Shown piece by piece: positions 1 through 12,618 of a stretch of DNA of 64,000 nucleotides (positions within the stretch are counted from its first letter, which is position 1; every line of letters starts with the position of its first letter). A program made the translations under genes and the position numbers. A model generated the notes under the pieces. The model was not told where the DNA came from and did not search any database. It saw only the letters and a list, made by a program, of their open reading frames with translations. This DNA comes from Xestospongia muta. Lineage: Eukaryota > Porifera > Demospongiae > Haplosclerida > Petrosiidae. The stretch covers positions 35,041,245-35,105,244 of the forward strand of contig OY848917.1 in assembly GCA_963693285.1 (NCBI GenBank). Direction: 5' to 3'.

Positions 1-3000
1 ACGTTGATGAGAAACATAATGTTCCATAATCATGCTTATCAAAGGTAGTTTCTGTTAGAGGTATGTGCTATGTTTCCTCTTTCTAGGAAGTTTCGATTGG
101 CATGTAAGAGAGGTAATTGGTATAGCTTCTGCTTCTTGGTTATCATAATCATGAATACTGGAGTTGTGATATGAACTTGTAAACATAGCAGGAGCAAGGC
201 TGCTTAAAGCATGAAGTACTGCTGACACCTGAGTACACCTTGCAGACATCAAAAATAAATTTCACATGGTGTGTGTATGTTAACTTACCCTGTACAAATC
301 TTAGAAAGACCACTTTCAAGATACCCAGTGTTTATACACTACACCTGCATGAACATGGCCAAAACACTTTGGATTAACGAAAAAGGCTCTTTAACCTAGT
401 GACTGGAGGTATTGATGTTGATAATGATAGGTAAGTATCTTCATTGACCAAAGACCATCCTATAATAGGAGGAGGAGGAAGGCCTGTGGGCATTACTGCA
501 GGTATACTAGCATTTGTAAGAGACTTGAATTTTTGGACATATAAGATCCATCTACATCAACAACAGGGCAGCCATCTTGTTTGGCTTTGTGCATTCAGTG
601 AAAAGAGGACACTAAAATTTTACAACAGTGCTTGTACTTTCCTTAAGTAATGGATGTAGTATTATAGTTTTACTCTAGCTATGCTATATAAAAAATATAC
701 GGTATATTTTTTGCTTGGTGCAAGTTTCAAATCTTCAACTGAGCTGTTCTCCATTAAATTCAATGTATTTATTTCAGCAACCACAGCAACTGGATATGAC
801 ATAACAGGCAATTTACAATACTTAAATTCTTTAAACATCCTGTTAGTCTACTGTATGCTCTAAAGAAGCTAGGAAGGCCAAATGTATCTTTTAAAAGCTC
901 TGAATACTGGTAGCAAATAGAAAGACCACACTGGGACAGTCTTCTGTGAAGAGTTCTCAAGAGTAATGTGAGTGTTACATCCATTATAATCATTGTCTTG
1001 AGTTGGTAATGTCAGCTCAATGGCACATGTGGCTGTTGGGTAAAGATCATTAGGATTAAAACACAGTAAAGGATCACACGGAAATGTCATTGGAGGAATT
1101 TTTTCTACTCTAGAAAAAAAAATCTCCAGAAAAAAAGTTAAGAATTGAATGCATAGTCACCTTTATCTCTATTGACAATACAGTGATGAAGCTCCCTTTA
1201 TCTCTTTTTAGCAATGTGTACAGAAGACAGATAATCAACAAATTTATGTAGTGCCTTAATCAACCATTAGCCAGTTAAAGTACCATTTTTACTTGACTAT
1301 ATTGAAATCTCTTGACAAAATTTCATTCTAAAAATAACAAAAAGGCAAAAGTGAGTTTAGTACTTCTACATTCTTTACTCACCCTCACTTTGCAGCCAAT
1401 CTCAGAATACATGACCTTCTTAAAAGAGATTCTTTATCATGTTTACATAGTATAATAACAGCTAATATAACAACATAATGATCTTTTAGATATAGATTTA
1501 TCATGCATATGAATTGTCTCACCTGTTTTAAGTGTGATGACCTTACAGTTGGTGAAACATTTGACAATATAATAGGGTACTCTCTTATAGTACCTCTGTT
1601 ACCTAAGCTACAATTAGTGTGTTATTTTAGTATATAGTTTGTCAGCGCAACTAAGCAATTTTTCAGTATGAAAATTACTAATAAGTTAAATTACTATTCG
1701 TTTATTGAGAATGACAAAACACAATTAATATTGTTAGCATGAAATATTTCAATGATTTTATCATGTGAGCAATTACAGAATTACAATACAATTACAAGAA
1801 ATGTCTTAGTCATGATCAAAATAACGTGAAGGGTATTCTTCTTTAATGCAATTGTAAACTCGTGAAATTCCACTAAATAATAGATTTGGACACAGGTGCA
1901 TATTAGAGTTGTACCAATATAAAATTTTACTTAACTACCGATACTGAACCAATATATTTTGCCAATACTAATATTTTTAAAAATTTAGAAAAAAGTCTAT
2001 TATAATTTGAGAGAATCACATATAAAATCAAAAAGAACATTTACAAACATACTTTAAAAAATTCTATCACAGTACAAAACTTATATTTTATGAATATTTC
2101 AGCCTTTTCAGGTAGCGAAATATCTGTTGCACCTGAAAATAGATGCAACTTATCCCTTTCAAACACAATCACACGGGGTTGGTTGTTATTCTTGTCCGGG
2201 AACTCTGATAGAGGTGTTTCAAAACTGGAATGTCACCATCACTTTGTTTCATTTTTATTGGTATTAACAAGAGGCCAAGACATTGCATGGTGCTAGTGAT
2301 AAGCATGTCATCACCTACCAAATGTATGTGTTTATACATACAGGCATACACACAAACATACACAAAGTAAAATGAAAAACAGCCTTACATTCATGATCAA
2401 TTCTCTTGATAATATTCTGTATGGTTGTAGATAAAATTTTGTGTCTCCTTGCTGTAGGTCATAACTGCTTTGCACCACAAGAAATACTCATCAAATTCTT
2501 CTCTTATATTTGGCCCTTGCATGACCAGTTCAAACTCTTGAGTCATCTATATAAGGTAAGTGGTAACTTCAAATTAATGGTGTAAACACATAAGGTACAA
2601 TATAGTCCACCCAGACAGCATGACGTAGCAGAAATGTGTTTCAAACCCACCCAAACAGTATTATTTCAGCACAAATGTTTCCAAGCATGCTATAGATAAT
2701 TACAAACATACTATAGTTATATGCTTGTCAAACCAACACATTACTTGAGAACTCTCACCACCTAAGAATGGATGTTTCCGATGTAGTGCCTCTGAGACTT
2801 TAAGCAATCTTTTTAATGAATGCCATTGCTGATAACTCATTAACATAGTAGCTAATGTCTGCACCATATATTTTTGATCACTTTCCAAGCTGCTGCCTGA
2901 TGATGTTTATACCCTTCATCAGGATTTGCTGCAAGACAGCAACTTTATTTACACCCACCTTTAAAATGTTGAAGTATATATCAATACTTCTTTTGAAACA

Positions 3001-3780
3001 GATGTATTTTTTCCCCTCTATCTGCTGACTGGAGGTAGGAAACAAACTTACGTAATTCTTTATTCTCTAATGAAAACCTGGGGCAATGGTTTGTTTTCCC
3101 ACAATTGGTTTTTTGCGATTTTTCAATGGATTCGTTGATCCACATTGTTTCAAAAAAGGACAGCATCATAAGTACCAGGTGTACTCTTTTGATTTGGCTA
3201 AATTTTAATAACCACAAGCAACACTGCCACATTTGTTACCTTTTTTATGAATGTTTTACCTAAGTGGAAGCATAAATCATCATAGTAACATTAAAAGTGA
3301 CCTTAAATACCTTGTTCTTAACCCTCGTCACTTTCAGATTTTAAGCATTTGTGTATTATTTGTATTGTATATGTACATACCAGATTTTTGCTGAATACAC
3401 TTTGGACATTTTGATTTACCTACAAACATTGAATGTTTGTTATGGGCTTTTAGTTGTATACGTAGTCATTACTAAAAATTATATAAATAAATCATGTTGG
3501 AACATAAATTTTCACTTATCATTTCATCACTGGACGATAATTGCACCAATTTTGGATGGCATGTTTGATTCACAGTTGTTTACTTTAGATGTGTATCTTG
3601 TAGTGAATGCTACAAGTATGTATATATTAGTGATTGGCAATAATCAAAATTTTACAAACAATTATTGCTTTTAGCAAATATTGCAACTAATGACGATTAT
3701 TGGCACACTTCATAAATTGAAATGAATATTTTACTATTACAAAAATAGAAAGTAGCCACGTATTAATAATTATTATTATA
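1..3780. other. Non-coding AT-rich stretch, nothing recognised
   Basis: Open frames here are short, overlap on both strands and carry no family motif. The base composition is uniformly AT-rich. No RNA gene, repeat array or splice-linked exon series could be supported. It may be intergenic or old transposon sequence beyond recognition. Confidence 0.5.
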
Positions 3781-3792
3781 TGCATTTAGTCC

Positions 3793-4060
3793 ATGGTTCT
3801 TGCTAAAAATACAAGTTTATTGACATTTTCTGGCAACAATCAACTACAAGTAGGACTAGAAACATGGCCTGCCGTGCTAAACGTTCTCTCAGAGTTCACA
3901 CTGGTTCCACAAATACTTAAATGTTTTTGGGCTATGTGAGCTAAATTAGGGAATCTTCCATGTTCCTCTTTCCACCACATCAATGGATCAGTATCTGCTT
4001 CAACAGGTGGAAAATCCAGGTAAGAAATAATTTCAATCTGCTGTAGAGGTGCTGAATTAT
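3793..4060 (-). pseudogene. hAT transposase C-terminal dimerisation region, remnant
   Basis: Read on the minus strand, the segment gives DPLMWWKEE, then FPNLAHIAQKHL, then SVNSERTFSTAG, then LPENVNKLVFLA. That is the order of the C-terminal dimerisation domain of hAT transposases (WW, P-L-A, SxxSER-FSxAG, L-PE-V-LVFL). An in-frame TGA sits between the SER-FS motif and the LPEN motif, so the copy is dead. Bases upstream on this strand (to about 4.4 kb) may hold more of the transposase, but I could not align them. Known of the family: this domain mediates transposase dimers and is the best preserved part of decayed hAT copies. Confidence 0.8.
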
Positions 4061-4379
4061 TATTGGCTTATAAACAATTGAGTTGTTAATTTATTTTTAA
4101 TCCAAATGTTGCAGAATTTCTTGATTTTTGACTTCTTCATTATAATAGACTCTATCTTGAGCTACAAATGTGGTTTTAAATGTTTAACGATCATTGCTTT
4201 GCTTACTGTTACTTTCCAGGTATACTTGAATATCTTCCTTGAATTGGCATTAGTTTTTCTGCAAGCTTTCTGGTTGTTGTTGCAGTTATTGGAATTTCTA
4301 GACATAGTCAGTATATTTAGCTCCATAAGATGTTATGATGAACAGCTCCGAAGCTTCAGTCTGGGGCCTTAAATGCCTC

Positions 4380-5030
4380 ATCTAAGTTACAACTAGTTTC
4401 TCAAGCTCTTTGTTGACCACAATATTTGCTGTGCCTTATGTAGTCCCTGTCTTATGATTTTGTACTCTAATGATGACTCTCCCTTCAACCTCCACCCTCT
4501 TCTTGAACTCATCCTCATGCATATGTATAATTGCTCCTGGGCACTGAGTGTTTGTGTACATTACCTAGGATAGCTTAGGCTTGACCTTGTATATAAGGTA
4601 TGGTAAGTATGGTTTGAAGCCCCAATGCAAGGCTTGATTCAAAGGTGACCTTTGAGTCTGAGGATGTTGTTATGTTGCATGTTGTCATTTTTCATGATAA
4701 GCTCACCAAGTAAGTAAGTCAGTTATAAGTTCTTTTTAGATAAATTGTGATGTGCTAAATTATACATAACAATTTGTTAATAGTAATAGGTATTGTATTA
4801 TATTATGTTTGTGAGGATGTCAGTGTAATGATATTAATGTTATAAGTGTTTGTTTTCTTCAAAGCAAGTTACGATGCATAGTGGTATGTCACCTCTTGTC
4901 CACAAATTTTTCTTTTGCTGCATACTGAACAGTCATGCTGATGTACTTTGCCATTTGTTCTGTCTTGTATTTTGGATGGAAAGTGTAGATCGATAAGCTA
5001 AAGTGGAGATACTACACTGAGTTGACTTTG
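4380..5030. other. Stretch without recognised gene
   Basis: No coding signal was found. The sequence lies between the hAT remnant and the piggyBac remnant and may be residue of either element. No terminal repeats were seen. Confidence 0.4.
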
Positions 5031-5039
5031 ACAAGCTAA

Positions 5040-5620
5040 GTGTCCTCCTTACTCAAGTAATTCTCTTGTAAGTCCTGCTAAATACTCCTTTAGGGCTTGA
5101 TAACGGCTACTTTGATTTGACAGTTTGTATAAAATGTAGCTGTTAACTGCAGCCAGCCACTTCAGTAAAATGAAATGCAGCCCTTTTCCACCATTTAATG
5201 GTCCTATGGGAAAAACTGTAATACCACAACAATTGATCTGCCTTATAAGCCCCCACCCATGTGTCCATTATATTCTTCAGTCATCACAGATTTCATGACC
5301 TCTTCCCATACTGATCATTGTAACAGTCCTCTTCTTGTCTTTCCATTTAGTGCTTTTAAATTTTTTCATTCTTATTTCTCCTTTTTTTAGGGGTGGTGAT
5401 GTCTTTACTGTCTCTTTTGTACTTTTACTTGTTTTGCTTTGTTTTGTTTTTCTGCCATTCTTTAGGTATCCCTGTTCTGTTTATTGATACAGTTCCACAT
5501 GCTCCAAAACCCTTTTCATACAAATCAAGGAAGAGAGTTGGACTCGAGTAGTAGTTATCCATTTCTGGGCTTCATTAGAGGGTCTGGAAGCCCATCATGT
5601 GGTGAAGTCCATGGTCCAGT
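5040..5620 (-). pseudogene. piggyBac transposase remnant, C-terminal half
   Basis: Minus-strand frames give, in order, DNYYSSPTLFLDLYEKG with CGT and NRTGIP, then KKGEIRMKKFKSTKWKDKK, then KADQLLWYYSFSHRT with IKWWK, then NSYILYKLSNQ. This matches the piggyBac (DDE_Tnp_1_7) order: the second catalytic Asp in the DN-Y motif, the KW-DKR strand, and the GVDxxDQ...YS..R..KWW block. The frames are broken by stops and shifts. In the third block the position expected to read GVD reads GAYKAD, so the third catalytic Asp appears lost. N-terminal parts are not seen. The copy is non-functional. Confidence 0.85.
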
Positions 5621-5639
5621 CTCTCCAATTTTGTTAACT

Positions 5640-6290
5640 GACCTCTGACTACATTGAAATCTTTCTGCAAATATAATGTATAATAATGAATTGTATATGT
5701 TATTGACTTACTTGTAGCCTGTCAGTGTAACATAAAACCTGCTCCTTGTTTAAGAAAGAGCTAAAGTCAACTGTTCATGGTAAAGAAAATGCAGATACAT
5801 TGACACATCAATAACGTAATCTGTGCTTTAAATGTAAATATTGTTAAGAAAATAACCTCACCTCTTTTGCAAATTTGGGCACCTGCTACTACCATCTGGT
5901 GTCTGTAAAAAATTTGAGAAATTCTTGCAACTTCTTGTTTGCTAAGGAGAATTTGTTGTAATCGTTAGTGTATCCTTTTCATTTGGCAAAGGTTGATATA
6001 TTGACCTCTGGTGGTTTGGTCTCGGATTTCTTAAGAGAAATCTCTATTGTCGATTGTGATGGTTAGCTTCCTCTCTTAGCTGCCGCTTTCTTAAAGCTGG
6101 ATGAATTTTTTTGCTTGATGTCTAGTTATTTTGAGGTATTTTGGAGATACAATGACTTTTGCAGAGGGTTTGCTAGCATCTTCCACTAGAAGAAGGTCTT
6201 TCTGAAAATATAAGTCAAATAAAAGAATTATACATATATAATATATATATATAATGTGTGCGTATATATATAATATGTATATGTGACCCA
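5640..6290. other. AT-rich spacer with short (AT)n tract
   Basis: There is no recognised gene. The stretch near 6235-6290 is a TATA/TGTA microsatellite that abuts the terminal motif of the next element at 6293. Confidence 0.5.
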
Positions 6291-6292
6291 GT

Positions 6293-6940
6293 ATGAGAAA
6301 ATCAGTCATTTTGTGAATTTGGTACATTTTCAGTATACGCAAATTAAAAATATAATATAATAAAATAATTTCTGGAAATTTCTTTTTTGATATAATATTG
6401 TTAAACGAAGATTTACCGTTCATTCAACATCAAGTTTGAACCACTTTTATTCACGAGCACTGAGAAACAAGACAATTTTTTTCTCTCATTGAAAATGTAT
6501 GGAGTGCATGTTGCATCTTTTATGCGGACAATGTGATGGCAACCATTTTCTGTAAACAAAATCTAAAATGGCCAATTCCAATGAACAAGTGATCGCTCAG
6601 CTGCTTAACAGTGGCAGAATGCCACAAAATAACGATAAGGGCCTTCTTAGCCTTATTGAAGACTACTTTTTCAAATGTGATGATAAATTATCATGCAGTT
6701 AGTATTTTACACATGCGACAGGAAACTGCTATGATTCTACTTATTATGGTTATTAATAACAATAGTGTATAATGAAGATGAAAATGAATTAGATTTACAA
6801 ATGGATGATATTGAGATCAAAGTAGAAGTAGTAGATGATATGACACACGAGCTTGGAGATCACTTTGACCATCAATCCGAAGGTACTATTTGTTCAAGGA
6901 ATACAAAATTAAATTTTCAATTACAGAACCAACCAAATCT
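6293..6940 (+). pseudogene. Truncated 5' end of a DDE-like element (paralogue of the gene at 9480-12004)
   Basis: The segment begins with GTGACCCAGTATGAGAAAA, resembling the left terminus at 9151. An ATG at 6568 opens exon 1 (6568-6697), whose product ends with LIEDYFFKCDDKLSC. This parallels the intact copy, which has FIQDFFFDES at the same place. A GT..AG intron (6698-6765) leads to an acidic exon 2 (6766-6882, DENELDLQMDDIEIK). Both junctions are phase 1, exactly as in the intact gene. A third exon may begin near 6928 but stops within about 20 codons. Everything downstream is missing, so this is a 5' fragment only. Confidence 0.75.
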
Positions 6941-7004
6941 GTAGAGTATGGCCATGTATTGTTATTATCATGTTAGTTATACCTTGACTCCATTAAGCAT
7001 AAAT

Positions 7005-7290
7005 TGTGTGTTAGGAGTGATCCCTTTCTTTTGAGGGATGCTTCAAGGCTGGATGTACAGTTTCCAGGCCGTGTGGTAGCTAGAAGCTGACCCATTATTA
7101 GAAGGTCCATTTCCTGTTTTGACAGTTCTGCCATATTGTTTCTTATGGCCCTGTAGTGTGACTCAGGAAACTGTTAAGAACATTTAGCTGGACATCCACA
7201 CTCCCCATTAAAAAAGGTTTGGTATACACTCTCCTCCTCAATGTCTGTAGGTCTTTGACTAACTCCTACATCTGTTTCAGATCTACTTAC
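7005..7290 (-). pseudogene. Inverted fragment of the same DDE-like family (exon 3 region)
   Basis: The minus strand gives FNGECGCPAKC, a stop codon, then FPESHYRAIRNNMAELSKQ and MDLLIMGQLLATT. The intact gene reads CGCTLYLGGPC, VFSAEHLRSIR and LDLVLLGQIMST in the same order, so this is the conserved Cys/aliphatic block of exon 3. It lies in the opposite orientation to the 5' fragment just before it, so the two pieces are not one simple truncated copy. The internal TAA makes it a pseudogene. Confidence 0.75.
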
Positions 7291-7299
7291 TACAGGCCA

Positions 7300-9145
7300 T
7301 AAAACAATCTTACCTAAAGTTATTCAATAAAGAAATACCATTGTAATTATATTGTTAGAAAAGATGGTATCGTTGGAAGAGAGACACAGGAAGTGACACA
7401 CTGCTATTGCCAAAAATGTTGTTAGCTTGTACACCCTCCATTTTGAACTATCACATCAAAATGAAAAAATTTCTTGCTGTCATACACTTCATGCAAGTAG
7501 TGCAATGAAAGAGCTTTCAGATAATATCTGGAACATGGAAGTTTATTGTTTAATATTGGAGCTATTACCATCTGAATTGAGATTTATCCAAGTATTGATT
7601 TTTCACTGTAGTATTTATAATTCATACAACAGATTCAGTTACTATTTTTGTTGGTGTATCTATGTATCACTGAAGATACTTCTCAAATGATTTAAAAACT
7701 CCTGTAAATTTATAATTAAATATTAAGCATGAAATTATTGTTTGCATACATCAGAAAATAATATGTTTTTAGCGAAAAAAAAAAGAACGAACATGTTATA
7801 GTGAATAACAACAGCACATGCCTTTTTCTCTATAATGTGTTTTATTAGTTTCAAGGTTACTTGTTGATTTTAACATACTTCATCAATGGTCAAATCTGCA
7901 TTACAACACCTGTGGGTCACTTTGCAGGTCTTTTTCGAGACAATTGCTTATCATCTTTAAGGAAATAAAGAAATCGTCGAGAAGATTCCAATACAAGACG
8001 TCACTGATACTAGTTTTGTCAGTGTTCTTCCAACAATAATAAAGGAACACTGTAAAATAAGAATGACACACAAATCAGTCAGTCCACTTGACATTTTTTG
8101 TCTTACTTTGGATGTGTTGTATGGTCTTTTTGGCTGTGGGATGCGTTAGTTGCGTCCCTTGATGTTCTTCAAAACAATTATGCAACATCAAGCGTACTTA
8201 TACTGCTAACAAATGAAATAGAATGCTGAGGCCTACACTCTCGTGATGCTGACAATTTAATGCTTTCGCCCACGCACTTCCTATATTAATTGTTTTTCTA
8301 ATTGAGCACATGTCTCTTAGTTCTTGTTAAGGAGTGTGAAAGATCCTCTACAATCGAGTGTGTTCGACAATTGCAACTGTTACTTTAATCCTAAACCAGT
8401 TAAATAACTGTTTTAGTTTATTTTTGTGACTACTACTATTGCTGTCTTACAAGAACTATTGTCTCCTAGTGTCTAGACCATTTAGTGAGAAACCATGCTT
8501 TATTTGGTAATTGAAATGTTGTAGCGATTGAACATAACAAAGTCTTCTGGGCAAGTTTACCTGTAGTAATGCTAGACAGAAGTTACCTTGTTTATTAAGT
8601 ATACCGGGTTTATCAGAAAATGAAAACTTTTACGAGGATAGATCAAGTACCCAGTGTATACTTGACATATACATTATGTCATACACTCATAGAAAACTAT
8701 TGAGAAAGCTGTCGAGAATATCTTGTTTGTGTTGTTTGTTATCTTCTGATGAAATCATTTGTCAACACAAGGTTTCACAGTTTCTTTTAAATTTTGCTTC
8801 CCTCATATATCTAAATAATGCCCATTTGAGCAGCACCCACCCTACAACAACAAGATTCTTCCTACCAACACAAGTTAACACTTATAGCCGCATAATTGTA
8901 AACTGTACCACCAACCACATTTTCTGGATATTGGTCCTTGTGGATGCTGGTGTAAATTCCATATATCCCATAACCATGTTTTTTACTTTGTACGGCTTGT
9001 GCTTGTGTAGAGGGATAACCTGTGCCCACAATATGTCACTGGTGGTTGGATTATCTGACCCCTTGGATCAGTAAAGACATTTTTTGCTTTGTTGATGTTA
9101 GCAAAATGTAAATGACTGTTGTCAGCATTTCTCTTAGTGACACAA
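7300..9145. other. Stretch without recognised gene
   Basis: Several frames of 60-130 codons are open, the longest at 8676-9074 on the plus strand, but none shows a family motif, composition typical of protein or splice-linked neighbours. I see no repeats with clear boundaries. Confidence 0.45.
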
Positions 9146-9150
9146 AATAT

Positions 9151-9183
9151 GTGACCGTAGATGCGAAAAAAGCACCAAAGTCG
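9151..9183 (+). repeat. Left terminal inverted repeat
   Basis: This is the 33-bp terminus beginning GTGACCGTAGATGC and ending CACCAAAGTCG. It pairs with 12586-12618 with two mismatches. Confidence 0.85.
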
Positions 9184-9479
9184 CTATTATGTATTTTCCA
9201 GTACAGCCTAAATACCACAAAAATTTTTATATTATCGAAATTTTGATTTTTGTCACACTAAATTCTACAATCTTCAAGCTACAAATTGATATATCGTTTG
9301 CCACTAAACACGTTCTGGTTCTTGAGTTATGGTATCTTTTGTTGTCTTTGTTCTGCACGCGTTTAAATGAACGATAAATGACGCGATTAATATTCAATTA
9401 ATAATCGGATTTACGCCAAATTTTCTATGGCAACGCTACTCGAGACGCAAGCAATTTTACAGCTGTGTTCTTTTTCAAA

Positions 9480-12004
9480 ATGAATAGCAAGAAAGGCTCT
9501 ATTGCTAAGGCTCTCAACGAACTTTGTTCATCACATCTTATCGATAGCGACCAGGCAGCACTCGAAGCTTTCATCCAAGACTTCTTCTTTGATGAATCGC
9601 AGGAAGAGGAGGACCCAGAACCTCCCAGTAAGATTGATAAAAATGAATACAAAAACTATGAATAATTTTATAGGTGACGAGGATGAATATGATTATGATT
9701 GTGAAAACCATTCCCAGATTAGAGCTATTATAGGGGATGGCATCATTGAAAATGACTCTGAAGACCTCGTAATTAGCGATGATCACGGCACTACCTCTGA
9801 CTATGAAGGTAACAGAACTATCATGTAGTTAAAGTATTATTCATACCATTAGAGCATTTTTATGAAGGAGAGAACTTGTTAACTGAGAACAAGGAAGAGG
9901 TGATTGTTGAAGGTACGATATATGACAGAGAGGAAGAAGATAAGGTAGCGAACTTTTTGGGAACTGGATGTGGATGTACCTTGTACCTCGGAGGTCCCTG
10001 TAACAAAGTCTTTTCAGCAGAACATTTACGAAGCATCCGTAGCCAATGTCAAGACTTGGATCACACTTCACTGGACCTCGTCCTTTTAGGACAAATAATG
10101 TCTACAAACTCTCATTCTTATACAGTTCAAAGTAGCCATCAGAAACCTTCTATTCGAAAGAAGACAAGAATGTCTTATTACCATCATGGCATTCCTGTAT
10201 GCCGAACCACCTTCCTTTTTCTACATGGAATAGGAAAGAGGAGATTAGATAATGTCCGGGTATCTTATGAAAATGATGGACTTACCTCAAGGACACATGG
10301 AAATTGTAATCGTAGACCACACAATGGCTTTACAACCCATGAGCTCATCCACACTGTGACTTACATTAAAAACTACGCAGAGGCTAATGGAATACTCCTT
10401 CCAGGTCGAATACCTGGATTTAAAAGAACGGATATTCAACTACTACCAACACAAACAACCAAACGATCAGTCTGGATGGAGTACATTGAGGCCAGTAGGT
10501 CTTTTGATATTCGCACTGTGGGTTACCACAGCTTCTGTAAAATTTGGAGAAAGTTTCTCCCTCACATTATCATCACCAAACCCAAATCTGACCTTTGCTG
10601 GCTGTGCCAGAGAAACAACAGAACTATCAGTGGCACAACTAATCTATCTGAGAGTGTGAAACAACAAGTAAACTTTTAAATTTTTTTATTGTATAGGTTT
10701 ACTTACCTTTTATAGGCACTCCAACAAGCCATAGCTCATTTAGAAAGAGCGACAAATGAGAGATCACACTACAAACTCCAATGTACTCAGAGCAGGGAAG
10801 ACCTGAAAAGGATATTTACATCTCCAGACGGTAATTACTGTCCTCCTCTGATTGGATCTCCTTTTTCTCCCTGCTCTTTGGATATCACTGTACATACAAG
10901 TTTTGACTTCGCTCAACAGGTTCATTATCCTTCCAATCCTCTCCAACCAGGACCCATCTACTTTCTCACACCCAGAAAATGTAGCATTTTCGGAATTTGT
11001 TCTGAAGGGTTACCTAGGCAGGTATTATCAGAGATTTGAAAATTTCTTACTAAATTATTCTTATTCTTGAACATAGGTTAACTATCTCATAGACGAAGCT
11101 GTTGACACAGGAAAAGGGTCCAATACTGTCGCAAGCTTGCTACACGATTATTTCTCCAATCTCGGTTTAGGAGAAATGACTCAACAATTACATGCTGATA
11201 ACTGTGTTGGACAAAATAAGAACAACACCATTATGCAGGTGCGTCTCAAATAATTATGACAATTAATGTTAACTATTGCTATCATTTTAATAGTACCTTC
11301 AATGGAGAATCATGGTCGGCTTAAGTCGTTCCATTACTATGTCATTCATGGTAGTTGGACACACTAAGTTCACACCTGACTCATGTTTTGGATTAGTAAA
11401 GCAGCGTTATCGGAGAACACATGTAGAATGTCTTAGTGATATTGTGGATGTAGTGAACAAGTCTGGCTATATCAACCATGCCAGATTAGTTGGTACACAA
11501 GAGGGTCAAGTTCTCATACCAACTTACGACTGGCAGACATATCTCTCTCCTAACTTCAAGAAGATTCCAAACATCAAAAGGTTCCATCAATTTAAATTTT
11601 CAACAGATCATCCAGGAGTTGTCATCTGCAAATTATACAGTGACAGTGAAGAGACAAAACTGGATATGCGTGTAAATCCTCTGTGGCAACCTCGTATCTC
11701 TGATCTTCCACCATTAGTTCAGCCACGAGGGTTGTCTCCTGAGAGACAAATGTATCTCTACGAAAAAATTCGCCCATTTTGCTCTGAGAGATCTATGGAT
11801 TTGACATGTCCTATACCATCAGATCATCCTCAAGCGTCAACAACTTCACCAACCGTTCCAATAACCTCTCGTACTATTCCACCATCTCATTATCCATCTC
11901 CTCCTCTATTAGATGCTCCACCTACTAAAAGAACAAGACAATGTAGTAAGTGTGGCAGAGCTGGACACAATCGTCGTTCATGCAAACAACCAGAAGATGA
12001 TTAA
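9480..12004 (+). CDS. DDE/RNase-H-like transposase candidate with CCHC zinc knuckle, six exons
   Basis: The exons are 9480-9627, 9674-9808, 9853-10667, 10716-11021, 11077-11238 and 11294-12004. Every intron (44-55 bases) is GT..AG, and the phases join into 758 codons without a stop. The N-terminus is acidic. Exon 3 carries a Cys block (CGC..PC, residues about 134-145) and later SDLCWLCQ. Candidate catalytic acids are SFDFAQQ (D430), LHADNCVGQNKNN (D509) and GHTKFTPD (D551), spaced like a DDE/RNase H fold. The end is CSKCGRAGHNRRSC, a CCHC knuckle (C739, C742, H747, C752), a feature also common in Mutator-like transposases. From memory this resembles a large invertebrate family annotated as DUF7869; I could not verify that. 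The start was chosen as the ATG giving the conserved N-terminus shared with the copies at 6568 and 19533. Transposase activity is inferred, not shown. Confidence 0.82.
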
Positions 12005-12585
12005 TTCAACACTTACATTCTGTCTATTTATTATTTAAACGGTTCTTTTAAGAACCACCGAATAGCAAGAGATTTCAACTTGTTTAACCTCCACATGAGT
12101 CATACTCTAAATCATCAATTACTTGTCTAGACATACAGCCTTATATCTAAACATAGAGAACTTACTGTATACTTTTCAAAATAAAACTCACCTTTGTACA
12201 AAATTAGCAAAAAGCGCCACCAACATACTCTTCACATGAACAAAATCAGTGAACTCCATATTCTTTTATGAGTATTGCAACTTTTAAGAGTAACTTCCGT
12301 GCCCTAAGGTAAGTAACTTTCAAGAGAAACGAGCTTTTCTTAGTATCTTTTAGTATAAACCATCACACGAGGTATTGCGGTAAAGTCATGTGATTTCACA
12401 TAAACAAACGAATATACGGAAAGTTAAAAAATGCCTTTTTTCTACAAAAACGCTATCTCTAAGTAACCGACTTTAACGTAGCGTAACTACAAAACGCAAT
12501 GTCTGAATCTTATGGGACAAACGCCATTCAGTAGCCAAGACAACGCACATTCCTGCCAATACAATAACTAAAAATGTGTAAATCC

Positions 12586-12618
12586 CGACTTTGGTGCTCT
12601 TTTTGCATCTACGGTCAC
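12586..12618 (-). repeat. Right terminal inverted repeat
   Basis: This is the reverse complement of the terminus at 9151-9183, with two mismatches. It lies 582 bases after the stop codon of the enclosed gene. Confidence 0.85.

Larger units (their letters stand above)
9151..12618. mobile_element. Apparently complete DNA transposon with TIRs around a six-exon transposase-like gene
   Basis: The left end GTGACCGTAGATGCG (9151-9183) is matched by the reverse complement of 12586-12618, agreeing at 31 of 33 positions. ATAT lies outside each end (9147-9150 and 12619-12622) and is a possible 4-bp target duplication, although the flanks are AT-rich enough for chance. The 3468-bp interval contains one uninterrupted spliced gene (9480-12004) and nothing else recognised. 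Shared terminal motifs occur at 6293 and 19789 beside truncated copies of the same gene, which supports a mobile family over a host gene with accidental repeats. Confidence 0.8.

Noticed and set aside
3351..3674. 107-codon hydrophobic plus-strand frame
   Set aside because: Its Phe/Ile/Tyr richness is what AT-rich non-coding DNA gives; no start context or motif.
8676..9074. 132-codon plus-strand open frame
   Set aside because: No family motif, no matching splice partners and no repeat copies seen; length alone is not enough in this AT-rich sequence.
9425..10071. Minus-strand frames over the DDE-like gene
   Set aside because: Shadows of the spliced plus-strand exons, which are supported by phase-consistent introns.
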